Assembly (NCBI GenBank): GCA_037447605.1
Contig: CM074822.1
Location: 1,681,809 to 1,745,808 of the forward strand
Source of the DNA: Zygnema circumcarinatum
Lineage: Eukaryota > Streptophyta > Zygnematophyceae > Zygnematales > Zygnemataceae
Reading direction: 5' to 3'
Length of the DNA stretch: 64,000 nucleotides
Shown here piece after piece: positions 44,957-56,256 of the stretch. Numbering within the stretch: position 1 is the stretch's first letter; each line of letters opens with the position of its first letter. The position numbers and the translations under genes were made by a program. The notes beneath the pieces were generated by a model. That model did no database searches, had not been told where the DNA came from, and saw only the letters and a program-made list of their open reading frames with translations.

Positions 44957-45028
44957 GAATCTGTGGCACAATGGTAGCGCGTCTGACTCCAGATCAGAAC
45001 CTTGTGTGTTTGATTCATGGCTGATTCA
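44957..45028 (+). pseudogene. tRNA-Trp (CCA) decayed copy
   Basis: 72 nt fold as a tRNA: 7-bp acceptor stem with one mismatch, D arm with AATGGTA loop, intact anticodon arm TCTGA-CTCCAGA-TCAGA (CCA), variable loop, T arm. The D- and T-stems and T-loop (TTTGATT) carry changes that look like CpG decay from the standard plant tRNA-Trp. It lies 360 bp after UBP6. The weakened T-stem suggests a pseudogene, though activity cannot be excluded. Confidence 0.75.
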
Positions 45029-45029
45029 A

Positions 45030-45839
45030 TGTCAATGTTGCTCCAGCCAGTTAGGAGCTACCGACCAGCCATCCGTTGGTAGACCAACCATTGGCGTTGC
45101 CCCCCCCCCCCCCGGGCCGAGTGCCTGGCGATGGACCCGTTCGGCCGGGCCCTGAACGACGGACGGGGGCGAACGATATTTTTTGCATATCGTAATATTG
45201 ACGGCATATCGGCTTTGAGGACAAAATCCTGCCGGCCTCGATTGTGTACGGAAGTTCCTCGCTGGTCGGTAGAGTGTCCACATCCGGAACGCCGTCGATA
45301 TGCCGAATATGCTGCCTGCGACTGTCCCGATATCGGAACGGCAAGCTGCCCGCCGGTCGTACAATTTCGTATAGATCGCTGATCGGTGGCTCCTGATTGG
45401 CTGCATTGACGTCATCGTTGCCGGGGTTTTAGGGTCTCTGCGGTCCTTGCAAGGTCTTGAAGCTTAAAGGGTTCAGGTCTCTGAATTTCGACTCATTTTG
45501 TCGTTTTCTAACCGTACAGTCTACTACAGTACAGTACAGAACCAAATGTACTGCAGTAACTACTTTTCTGAGTTTCAACGAGCAATGATGATACCGTACG
45601 AATCCGGAGACTGCTCCGAATGTTCCATCATGACAGCCGGGAAGGTCCCGCCGACTTTATGTACGGGGTGAAGGAAAAGTCAAAGCTCTGTGCGGACTGG
45701 TAGGGAGGGCCGGCTGTACGGAATTTTAATTCGTTTCTTATTTAAAATTCGATTAGTTCTCGGTCATTTAAAAATAAAAGTCGAGCCAAAAACTTGGATA
45801 GCATCCTTTTTTTTCTTCTTAGAGAAAAAATTATACGGA
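45030..45839. other. Gene-free region with C13 run and GTAC motifs
   Basis: Contains a C homopolymer (about 45101-45113), repeated TACAGTACAG (about 45519-45537), and CGTACG/CCGTAC motifs. No ORF with a recognisable domain. Confidence 0.6.
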
Positions 45840-45858
45840 CGTGGCCGCCAGGCATTGG
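45840..45858 (-). promoter_or_regulatory. CCAAT-N10-CACG composite
   Basis: CGTG, ten bases, ATTGG on +. It is immediately followed by CCAACCATTGG palindromes (45862-45883), about 1.1 kb upstream of the 46997 start. Confidence 0.55.
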
Positions 45859-45859
45859 T

Positions 45860-46800
45860 CTCCAACCATTGGTACCAACCATTGTCGCCGGCCATTGGCC
45901 AGGATTCGAGCCACTGCACTGTGATTGGCAGACGAGACGTGAGGTGACACCACCCTAGTTTTTTTTTTCAGTTTTTTTAAAACGGCTTACTTGAAATTTC
46001 CAAAATATTCTTTTTTATGTCTTCCCCAATGCTACCCCGTGCAAGACTCGCTCCGTAAGGACCGACATTCGCTCCGGCAATCATCTGCCGCGCCGACAGG
46101 AAGTTCAAAAAACGACAAATTTGATGGGTAAAACGACAAATCTGGCTGTCGGTGAAACTGTGCAGGGCCGACGGTTGGTGACGGAAACGACAGATCCTTG
46201 TCGTGTATAAGTGTACGGCAGTCTAGCTTATCCGAGGGAGCAATTCTAAGTCGGCCCCTACACGACAAGTAAGTACGGTGGTAATGTACTTCTGTACAGA
46301 AATCCGGGTACAAACTGTACGGCGCAGAAAACACAGCAACTTTTTTTTCAATAGTGTAATATTATTTTGTTCGCAGTATTACACTGACCGTTTTTTATAA
46401 TGTTTACACGGGCTGCTCACAAAATATTGTTAGCTTGACAGATCCCTCTCATTGGTTGCTTTCCAAATACGCCTCAACGAAAAAACTGAAACTAAGTTTG
46501 GTTTCAATTTTTTTCTCTGCCCAAAAAGTTGTCCTTCCAAAATTACGATCGTCAAATTCCGTCTGACGCTCCGGCCAAGCCCGATGTACAAACGTACGGA
46601 CGTGTCACCTGGGGAGTCGCCTGTCGTACGGACTTTGCCGTACAACCGTACTCATTAGCGGGTCCTGCCGACATATTTGTACAGTCCGCCTGAGCAGGCA
46701 CCGGATCCGGTTCAATTGTGAACGGAATTTTTTCAAACAACGACAAATTCGATTTTCCCATTCACACTGGATCCGGATCCGATAAGGGCCCTTTGTCCAT
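45860..46800. other. Gene-free region before the 46997 gene
   Basis: Repeated AAACGACAAAT (46102-46142, 46740) and CCGTACG motifs; no gene. It ends at the paired composite sites. Confidence 0.55.
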
Positions 46801-46817
46801 TTCTTTAGTTCTATTGT

Positions 46818-46871
46818 CCAATGGAAAGATGCCACGTGGAAATTAATGTCCACGTGGCGCGTTCTAATTGG
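46818..46871. promoter_or_regulatory. Back-to-back pair of CCAAT-N10-CACG composites
   Basis: 46818-46836 (+) and 46853-46871 (-) form an inverted pair whose two G-box halves face each other 17 bases apart. They lie 126-180 bp before the chosen start at 46997, a core-promoter position. Confidence 0.68.
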
Positions 46872-46996
46872 AAGTTTTCGAAAAGGTTGAGCCTTTAGAA
46901 AGGGACCCTTCCTTCCAACAAACCCTAATTTCGATCATGCTCTGTACTGCTTTTTGCTCTGAGGAAAAATTAGGGTTAGGAGGAGGAGGGCTCGCC

Positions 46997-49825
46997 ATGG
47001 CGGAGCCTTCGCTGCTGGAAGAAAGGAGGAGGCTGCATGAAGGATTAGGGTTCAGGGACAGGTCCTTCGGTAAGGAAATTAGGGTTAGTAGCATCCATGG
47101 CGGCCAGGGAGAGAAAGAAACAGAGGAGGAGCTAGGATTAGATTTTGCAGCAAAGGAAGGAGCGGCGGCACCTGCGAGGAGCTTCAGAGCGAGGGCGAAC
47201 TGTAGGGGCATTCGAAACCCTAAAATTTCGGGGCCTTTGGTGGTCAGTTTGCACCGCAGGACGGCGAGCGAGGGGCTGCCCATGCCTCCATTGAGCGAGG
47301 AGCCGTTAGGGTTAAGGGCCGGGAAGAGGAGGGAGGAAGGAGGAGGAGGAGTTTTTGGGTCGTCTTTTTTCTGCAGAGCCGCTCGAGTTTTTGGGTTGTT
47401 AGGGCCGGCAAGCGCAGATGTAGAGAGGTGCCACGTGGCAGAAGCTGGGTGGTTTGTCGCAGGACACGTGGCAAGAAAGCGGAGCGCGAGAAACGCCTAT
47501 TGGTCGGAGGAGGAGGAGAGAGAGGGAGAGGGAGGAAGGAAGCGTCTGCGGAGGACTGTGAGCGAGAGCATAGCAGAGTGGGTTAGGGTTGAGAGAGAGG
47601 ACGAGGAGGGAGAGGAGGGAGAGGAGGGAGAAGAGGGAGAGGAGGGAGAGGAGGTAGGGGAGGAATGCTTCATGGAGGAACGAAGTCCAAGAATTCGATG
47701 TGGGAGAGGAGGTAGGAGGAAAGGTAGAACGGTAGAGGTGGTAGCAGGGATGGTGGGGCTGGATGCAGCATTGGATGAGGAGGAGGAAGAAGATGAATTC
47801 GATCGATTTGCAGAGGGAATTTCAAGGATCAGGAATGATGATAATGAGGGGTTCATCCTCATGAATAGCGGGAATTGGATACCATCGCCAAAAAAACCAG
47901 GAGTTGGCCTCCAAAATTTTGCATGTGTAAAGCATGCATGTGAAGCAGAAGCAGAAGGAGAGGAGGAAGCGGAAGAGGGTGTCCTTTCTGGAAGCTTTTC
48001 TGAATTCAAAGAGAAGCGACATGATGCTCGCGCTAATCATATTGAAGCGGCAAGAAGGATTCAGGAAGATGCGGAAGAAGCAGCCGCAGCAGCGATAGGT
48101 AGAGCAGAGACGGTGGAATTAGGTTTTCACAATGAGATAGATGTGGGTTTAATCTCTGCTGAAAGAGGAGGAGGCGACGGAGGAGGAGGAGGGGGAGGGG
48201 GAGCGGGAGGAGGGCGGTTGGAGAGTGGGAGAGGGGGCTTTAAGAGTGCAAGGGAGTGTGTTGAGGAAGAGGACTTGGTGAAGGAGGGGAAGCAGGAATG
48301 GAAGGAGAAGGATGAAAGCAGTCCCTGGGGAGGTCTGGCAGGGGATATTCTTGAACTTGAAGAGGAGGTGAGAGAGGACCAGCAACGCGGAGGGGGAAAG
48401 GTAGGAGAAGGAAGTGAGGGAGGAGAAGGAGGAGAGCTGCAAGTGACAAATGGCGGAGGTCTAGATCATTTGGGGAATGCAGTTGGCAGTCTCCGATTGG
48501 AGGGAAGTACAGGATATGTGGAGGAAGAGAATGGCATTGTGAAATTGAATGGTGAAGGCCCGGAACTAGTTAATTATGAACTAGTTAACCATGCGCTAGC
48601 TAACCATGAAGGCGGTGAACATGAGGAGAGTATCATGAAGAGTAATGGAGATACTACTGCCTGTGAGAGAAGGAGGAGTGTTCGATTTACTGTGCCAGAT
48701 GGGAAGGGCCCGGGGGAGGGCTTTTTGCAGAATATACAGGACAGAGTTTCAACAGACAGAAAAGCCCTTTCATCAAAGAGGGAAGGAGCAGAAACAATGG
48801 CTGTTGGGAGTGAGAAAAGAGGAGGAATTACAAGCTTGGACCTCAGCAACATGAAATTTATCGATCTCCGACGGATGGCAGGGACTGATACAAAGGAAGG
48901 AACTCGAAATGTTTTAGAAAGTGTTTTAGAAACTCCGGAGTTGAGTGAGCGAACAAAGAATGTGCCGGATCACGTCCGAAATCCGCATAAGTATACGTAT
49001 TACTCGCTAGAATGGAATGAAGAGGATGAGGAGAATGTCAATGAAGCTGCTTTTCGAGCGGCACAGAAAGCGGAGGAGCAGAGAGCAAGCAGCTTAGCAT
49101 CTGATCTGGAAAGAGATAGCAGGCTGGAAATAAGCAGTGCAGAAAATCGATCGGACGGTGTAGAATTGAAGGTGGAGGGAGGGAAGGACGCAGCGCTGCC
49201 GTACAGACCTGAAGAAGGAGATGGAGACAGAAACCAAGACTCGATGAAGTCTTCATCGGGACATAATATGGAGGGAGAGGGAAAGCCTGAAGCTCCAATC
49301 AGCTTCGTGCCTCGCACAGGAAGCAGCAGAAGTGAGAGCAATGGATCTAATCTGAGAGGGAGGAGATGTATGAGAGGGAGAGGGGCTCGCTTGACTCTTG
49401 GGGGATCGGCTGATCTGAGAGCTCTTTTTGCTGCAACCCACTTAACTTCTCCCACAGCGATATTCACTGCCATGTTGGAAGACTCATCCGACTCCTCCAA
49501 AGCAACTCCTCCTGCTATTAGTGGAAGTACTAATATTGAATTGGGAGCTGGAAGAGACTCATCCTCTGGGGGGGTAGTAGTAGGGGAGGGGCTTGGGGGG
49601 GGCCTCCCTAGCAGCCTCTCTGAAGAGCCGAAGGGGAGTGCAACAGGAATTGCAGCGAGTACGTTAGAGGAGGAGGAGTATTGTAAGGATGGGAGTTCAG
49701 CAGACACTGAAGGGAGGGGGTCCCGCAAGTTGGCAGGAAAGGCAGGGAGAAGGTATAGAGCCAGAAAGTGCTTTGAAGATGAGGGACTCGTGGAGGACTA
49801 TGGCGCAAGGCTTACAGTTAGGTAG
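46997..49825 (+). CDS. Large acidic single-exon protein, possible TSSC4-like (U5 snRNP) family
   Basis: 942 aa if started at ATG 46997 (context GCCATGG). The open frame extends upstream to a TTG at 46868 and another ATG at 46937, but those lie at or near the promoter sites. Features: low-complexity acidic run (Glu/Gly, about residues 195-220); SPKKPGVGLQNFACVKHACE; Gly-rich stretch; and a conserved-looking segment NMKFIDLRRMAGTD...NVPDHVRNPHKYTYYSLEWN near residue 620-680. PDxxxNPxKxTxYSL resembles the TSSC4 core, a chaperone-like factor of U5 snRNP assembly; this is recall-based and tentative. C-terminus is Ser/Gly-rich with a basic ending. Codon use and uninterrupted length support a real gene. 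Confidence 0.6.
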   Translation: MAEPSLLEERRRLHEGLGFRDRSFGKEIRVSSIHGGQGEKETEEELGLDFAAKEGAAAPARSFRARANCRGIRNPKISGPLVVSLHRRTASEGLPMPPLSEEPLGLRAGKRREEGGGGVFGSSFFCRAARVFGLLGPASADVERCHVAEAGWFVAGHVARKRSARNAYWSEEEEREGEGGRKRLRRTVSESIAEWVRVEREDEEGEEGEEGEEGEEGEEVGEECFMEERSPRIRCGRGGRRKGRTVEVVAGMVGLDAALDEEEEEDEFDRFAEGISRIRNDDNEGFILMNSGNWIPSPKKPGVGLQNFACVKHACEAEAEGEEEAEEGVLSGSFSEFKEKRHDARANHIEAARRIQEDAEEAAAAAIGRAETVELGFHNEIDVGLISAERGGGDGGGGGGGGAGGGRLESGRGGFKSARECVEEEDLVKEGKQEWKEKDESSPWGGLAGDILELEEEVREDQQRGGGKVGEGSEGGEGGELQVTNGGGLDHLGNAVGSLRLEGSTGYVEEENGIVKLNGEGPELVNYELVNHALANHEGGEHEESIMKSNGDTTACERRRSVRFTVPDGKGPGEGFLQNIQDRVSTDRKALSSKREGAETMAVGSEKRGGITSLDLSNMKFIDLRRMAGTDTKEGTRNVLESVLETPELSERTKNVPDHVRNPHKYTYYSLEWNEEDEENVNEAAFRAAQKAEEQRASSLASDLERDSRLEISSAENRSDGVELKVEGGKDAALPYRPEEGDGDRNQDSMKSSSGHNMEGEGKPEAPISFVPRTGSSRSESNGSNLRGRRCMRGRGARLTLGGSADLRALFAATHLTSPTAIFTAMLEDSSDSSKATPPAISGSTNIELGAGRDSSSGGVVVGEGLGGGLPSSLSEEPKGSATGIAASTLEEEEYCKDGSSADTEGRGSRKLAGKAGRRYRARKCFEDEGLVEDYGARLTVR

Positions 49826-49839
49826 CTTGGCTTTTGTGT

Positions 49840-49905
49840 GTGAGAGAGAAAGAGAGAGAGAGAGAGAGCGAGAGAGCGAGAGAGAGAGAGAGAGAGCGTA
49901 GGGTT
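49840..49905 (+). repeat. GAGA repeat, 3' flank
   Basis: Imperfect (GA)n starting 15 bases after the stop of the 46997 gene. 49906-50600 otherwise shows nothing assignable. Confidence 0.9.
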
Positions 49906-50609
49906 CAGTAAGGCTGGCGAATTTGGTCACTCTTGGGGTTCAGGGGTTCAGGGTGCGCGTTCAGAAGGGGTCGTTTCTTGTGTTGTCGATTTGGGGAAAT
50001 TTTGAACCTCACTCCCGTTGAACCTTCAAAGGCATTTAGGTTTTGTACCACTCTTTCTTGTTAATAGGGGGTTTCAGAATTGAAAAGATTCGATTGGAAT
50101 TTGTTTTTTCTAAGAAAGGAAGTGACTTCGCTGTGACCACGGATTCCAAAATTGTGAAAAAGTGTCGTTTTGAGACTCCCTGTTGATGCTTTTGTGAATT
50201 GACGTTTTGTGATGAGCAGTTTAACTGCATGCTTCTCCTTACTAAGATAGTAAACTTTTTGCATCATGTGTAGAGTGCTTCCGCATCCTCCCTATTAAAG
50301 CCCTTCACGAGAGCAATTTGCAAAACAACATAAAGCCAAAAGGCCGTGATTCCGTTCATTTGAGAATTGATTGAGAAGAGGGAGGGAGGGAGCGAGATAG
50401 CTATTGCTTCCTTTCTTCCATTGCGAGAGAGAGAAACGATGGCATAGTTGAAGATAGCAAGAAGCTGGACACCATGCATTTGGATTGAACTGATACAACG
50501 TTGCAGTCGTACCAATGAAGGTAAAGCTTCGAGTATGAAATCGTGGGCACACTTGCATATAAAACTCAAGCAGAGTACAAGGCCAATGACGATGGCAATA
50601 ATGAACTGT

Positions 50610-50745
50610 AATGATGATGATGATGTTGACGAAGGCGAGGTTGAGGATGAGGACGATGACGATGACGGTGAGGATGTGGAGGGCAATAATGATGGCGATG
50701 AGGAGGAGGATGATGAGGATGAGGATGATGGAGGGTGGACGTATG
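50610..50745 (+). repeat. GAT/GAG/GAC trinucleotide-like repeat
   Basis: Imperfect triplets between the two convergent genes. It yields an Asp/Glu-rich frame on + and a Ser-rich frame on -, neither with other support. Confidence 0.7.
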
Positions 50746-51058
50746 CCTGAAGTATTATAACCTCTTCAAATCTTACCAGGCGAAATGCGCCTGTTTCACA
50801 AGGAAAGAAGGTCAAGCGATAACATAAAGGCTCTACAAATAAGCGAAAAAAACAAAGATTAAATGTAACAGTTGTCGCCGACCTACGCGGAGTGGATGGA
50901 CTACAGTATACGTCAGAAAAAAGAGGGTTAAAAAAAAAAAAAAAAAGGGGGTGGAGGGGTCAGGGGATGACGGAGGGGCGGGGAGGGGAGGGGAGGAGGA
51001 TTCAGAGCGCCTCTCAAAGTTCTGCACCTTCAGACTCCCGTTACTACCGCCCCCACAC

Positions 51059-53661
51059 TTAGTCGAAATGCCCTGAACGCCATCCTCTCCCTCCATCTTG
51101 CCCGGCCCCTCTACTTCTAACGTCTTCCATTCCGCTTGTTCCTTGAGAAACACATGCGTATGAAGACCCCCCATCTCCAGATTCTACCTGCCATGGTGCA
51201 TCTCCGAGGGCCCCATCTGAACCTACCAACCAGGGCATATTATGAAGACCCATTTCTCCGGGACTCGGTAAAACTCCCTGCCAGGGCATTGGGGCCGGGC
51301 CCCCTCCCGGCCACCCCATAAAGTCATCTAACAAATTCGGAAACTCCATACCCCCTGAACCCTGCCTAGGCACCTCTTTCCCTACCTCTACTTGCCCCGC
51401 CTCTCCCCCCCTCCCCCCTCCACGCTCCAAACCCACCGGCGTTGACATTATCACATCCCCATCCATCTCTTCCCTCTTCTGTCTTCCTAACCCTGCTCCT
51501 GAAGAATCAGTTGGTGGGTTGGGAATAAGAAGAGGGGGAGGAGTCGACACCTTCATCGAAGATATAGAAGAAGTTGAAGCTCCGCTTCGAGATGGGCTCG
51601 GCATTTCTTGGTCGGGAGTGGAGGCTGCGGGGCCTTGGTTTCGTGGAATTTGTTGGGTTTTTTCTCCTGTGGAATGTTCTCTAACACCCGAGGTGGATTG
51701 TCCTGCTCCTCCCCCACCTCCTCCTCCTCCTCCCCCGCCCTCCCATGAGCTACTCCACATCTGCAGATTGCCTGCATTTGGAGCCAACCCTCCTCCCTCT
51801 CTCAAGCCTAAGCTGTGCCCCCCTGCACTTCCCTGCCCTTCATTGTCACCTCCTCCGCCTGCACTCGTCTGCGTAGAACTCTCCATTGCTCGATTGATCA
51901 GCGAAAAATAGTGCTCCCTCTGGTGTCGCTGATTTTCTGCCCCCGTTTGTCCTCCCATTGGCGATATTGGGGCAGAGAGACTGTTGTTGCTGAGACTACC
52001 CGCACTTGAGAGGGCTCGTTCGAGCTGGTGGAGCTCTCCCATTGGCCGCTGCAACTGCTGACCCTGCATAGCAGAACTTCTCTCTGTGGTAGTAGCATTA
52101 GCAAGCTCAGAGAGGGAAGTATCTCCATGCTCTCCCATCTCACAACCTGGCAAGAGGCCGGCCAAAGCATCCAACTCCCCTGCAATTCTCCCTTCAATTT
52201 CAAGCAAGCCCTCTTCTCCCATCTCCACCTTCATAGCCTGCCCAAATCCGGATCCTAAACCGCCCATACTATGGGAATGTCCTAAAACTGTATCACTCAG
52301 ACTTCCTTGTTCCATGAGCTGGTTTCCGGCATCCACCTCTGAACCGTCTGACTGACCCTGTAACGGAGCACTGAGAGAGCGTTCTATGTGGGACTTCGCC
52401 CCAATCATTCCAAAGAGATCTGTATCGTTTTCCGGTCGGTTCTGTAAAGCTAATTGGTTGTTCCGAATGTTTTCCAAAGCTCTTGCAAGTGGGTCTATTT
52501 CATTATAGACTCCTCCTCCCTGCCTTGACGATCCGGTCAACTGGCCCGTCCCTCCATGGCTTCCCCAAGTTTGGCCTAACAGCCCTGCCATCTCTCCCTC
52601 CACATTGTTCCCCATCCTTCTCCCTCCCGGCCCACCTCTCCCAGCAGCTGCCCGAAAAATTTCATCTAAACCATCTGCTGTTACAGGCATCCTCCTCGAG
52701 CCCATATTCCCTCCCCCTAACGCTTGTCCCATCCCCAAAGAATTGAGCATCTGTCTATTCCCTCCCATCATGTTCCCACTGTTGAAGCTCTCCGCTCCCA
52801 TGCTGCGATTAAATTCTTGCCCTCCCGACTCCTTTCCCTGCGTTAATAAATCTGCTTCCAGCAGCTGCCTCATTCTTTTACTCTCCAGCGATTGCTGAAG
52901 TTGGCGAGAGATGGGGTAGAGAACATCTTTAGCTGATAATTCCGACTCACGCTGCTGCTGGTTCAGCATCTGTATGGTATTCAGACTATTTAATGTCTCC
53001 TGCAGATTGCTTCTTGTCAGACCACTCTGCCTCAAAGTCATGGCTATATCTGCAGGCGAAAGTTGCATGTTTCCCCCTGCAAAACTTCGTCCACTTCCTA
53101 TTGACATATCTACCGACCGAGAATTGTTCGAGAACCCGCCACCTGGCACAACCCCATTGGTCGTGAATTTATCTGCCAGCGCAGCCATAGCGGCATTGTT
53201 TGCCACTTTGGCCTGCAATTGCTGAGCCCGAGCCATAATGTTAAGGTTAGCAGAGTTCGTGCCACCTGTCGCGTGCTGATTGGCCGAGCCCCCCAGTAAC
53301 CCATTGGCTGCCCCACTTCTAAGAAGAGCCAAAAGCTGCAAGTCACCAACTGCCAATCCTGAACCCCCTCCCCCCTGAACCGAAGTATTACTTCTAAGAG
53401 CAGCAGCCGCATTCGCATTAGTGAGTTGGTTCAGAACCTTCTGAAGGCTGCTGCTATTGGCAGTGCTTAGGGCTGACGTGGACAAGCCGGCTGAATGGAG
53501 AGCTCCTGAACCGGTTGTGTTCACATTGGCATTCGATGCGGCTGCTTTGAGTTGTGCAGATGTGAGGAGATTTTGGGCCATACGTTGCTGAACGCCGGGA
53601 TTGGCTCTGCTTAGAGCTGCTTGTGCTTGTCTCAGATCGAGGGCAGAGAGAGAGGAGGAGG

Positions 53662-53695
<34 letters not shown>

Positions 53696-56224
53696 AAGAG
53701 AGGAGCTGCTCTCTGCAGGTCGTTTTACACCTATAAGGCGTTCGGCTACTTCCTGCAAAGGTTGGTAGAGAGTTGGATACAAGTGAGAGAAGAATGATGA
53801 GCAAGAGAACTCATAAACCCGGATAAATAAAGCATGTGACGAAAGGTCACATCATTTCAATAGGAAAAGATATATCGTCTATACCTTCATAGAAGCAAGG
53901 GCTTCTGAAGCACTGGCTGATGCATTCCGAACTGCAGGTGTTGACCCTACAAGGGCTCGAGCCCAGTTTCCAGTTAAACTGCTGGACAGTTTCTCTGCAT
54001 CTCCACTCATCTGCCCTCCAACGGAATGGTCCGATTCCAACGGTATCGAAAAGCTTCTCCCTAATGTCTTCAGAAGTCGGGCTCTATCCAAACTGGCATT
54101 GTTTGGACTAACAGAAAGGTTTGTCTTATCTGCAATTCTTTGGCTGGATAACGATCCTGAAGTCGAAGAATCTGAGTGTGCTGAAGCTTGGCTACCAAGT
54201 CGGGCAGCCGAAAGTTTTTCCAGAACGAGGGCAGGCGGAGCACGGGGAGGCAGGGCAGGGGAAGAAAATTCGTTGGCCCTTACAGATGATGTGGTTTGGG
54301 GGGGGGCTGGTCGAGGAGCCTTAATAGTTTGGGGACTGTTTTCAGAGGAAAGGAGGGAAGAGAGAGAGCTGAAAGCTTCTCTCGCTCGTTGAACGAATGC
54401 AGGGTCCTCAACCAACTGAAAACTCCAACACATGCACATACATAGCTCATGAGTAGAAAGGAGAACGACAACAAAATGGTTCTAATAGTTGATGAAAGTA
54501 GATGAGAGTACAGGAGTGATGGGATTCAGAGAGAATGTAAGAAAGAGAACAAGAGTCTCTCTCACTCTCTCTCTCTCCATCTCCCTCTGCCCCCTTCCCC
54601 CCTCTCCCTCCCCCTCTCCTTCTTCTCTCCCTCTCCCTTTCCCTCTCTTCTTTCCGTCCCCAATCAGCCTGGCAAGCACGAGACATGAAAGAGTTTTTGA
54701 AGAAATACAACACAACTGCAGAGAGACAATGAAAAGTTTTTTTTGGCTCACCCGAGTGACGGAGCCAAGTTGTAAGACTCCTTGAGGGACTGCGATTACC
54801 GCGATTGTCTGTAAAAAGTTGAAAAATATGAAAGTATATAAGGAAATAATTTCGTTTCGTTGAATATCCAATGGAAAAGTAATAGATAGGAAAGGAATAA
54901 GCTAAAGGTATAACTTGTAGGCTTTTGCTCACCTGAATTCCGGCATCAAATTGCTCCTTCCACCCAACTGGATACTGAGCAACACATGGAAATCGCACAT
55001 GTAAAATGTTAGACTAAGTTTCACCGTTCTCTCCGACGAGGGTGCAATTAGATGGCCATGAAAGTCTTTAGGTGGTTAAGATTCTGGAACAATAAAAAAG
55101 CTATGGACTTCACGAACCCTAGAAAATAAAAGACAAAATAAGGGCATATGACTGCCTGAGATACTACTGAGATTTTTTATTTTTTTTCTCCAAAGACTAT
55201 GACAAGGTTTACCTGGTCAGCCATGGAGTCAAGAACTGAAGAGGGAGTTTCTGGATTGATGTGGTCCCGCAGGACCCACCGATGGTTGCCACGAAGGGCC
55301 ACTTTGCCAATAAGCCTGCGGGAGAGAGAGAAGGGTGGTAGGGAAGGAGGGAGAGAGGAAGGGAGGGGAGGAGGGAGGGAGGAGGGAGGAGGGAGGAGGG
55401 AGGAGGGCGAGAGGAAGGGAGGGAGGAGGAGGGAGGAGGGAGGAGGAGGAGGGAGGAGGGAGGAGGGAGGAGGGAGGAGGGAGGAGGAGGAGGGAGGAGG
55501 GAGGGAGGAGGGAGGGAGGAGGGAGGAGGGAGAGGGAGGAGGGAGTGAGGGAGGAGGGAGGAGGAGGAGGGAGGAGGGAGGAGGGAGGGAGGAGGGAGGA
55601 GGAGGAGGGAGGAGGAGGAGGAGGAGGGAGGAGGGAGGAGGGAGGAGGGAGAGGAGGAGGAGGGAGGAGGGAGGAGGGAGGAGGAGGAGGAGGAGGGAGG
55701 AGGGAGGAGGGAAGAGGGAGGAGGGAGTGGGGGGGAGGGGGGGGAGAGGACAAGAGCGCAGAGAATAAAACGCGGAGGAAAGGGGAAGAAAACGGAGAGA
55801 AACAGGCGAAATACGGGAGAGCGGGCGGGAGAAAGAAAGAGAGGAATGGAGAAGGGAGCGAGGGGGAAGGACAAAAAGGAAAAATAAAAAAACTCGTGAA
55901 TACGAAAGTGAGGGATATGCCAGAGAGGGGAACCAAATAACTTAGTTCTCCCCTTATGGAAACGGGAGAACTAAGAACTTGAAACATATGCAGAAAACAA
56001 ACAAGAAAAACAAACGTGCAAGTGTTTTGTAAAGAAATCCTTGGAAAGTCAATAGCTTACCCTTCCCCATAGTTGTACAATTGGTACGACATTTTGGCAT
56101 AGGCGGAGGGGAGGAGGACTTCGGCATCGAGCTGCTTTGAATCGACGGCTTCGGCGCCGCCCTGAGGGAGATACGAGCGGGAGGGAAGGACGCTGTAGCC
56201 GTCCTCCCACATGAGAACCCTGAC

Positions 56225-56256
<32 letters not shown>

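Noticed and set aside
46868-46996. Longer N-terminus for the 46997 gene (start at 46868)
   Set aside because: 46868 is a TTG inside the promoter composite site. A second ATG at 46937 is possible but weaker in context than 46997.
50448-50815. 100-codon acidic frame (+) and Ser-rich frame (-)
   Set aside because: Triplet repeat between convergent genes; no conserved segment, so probably 3' UTR.
55199-55987. Long Gly/Glu/Arg (+) and Pro/Ser (-) frames
   Set aside because: They lie in the GGGAGGA satellite of RSS3-like intron 3. Only 55213-55315 (-) is an exon.
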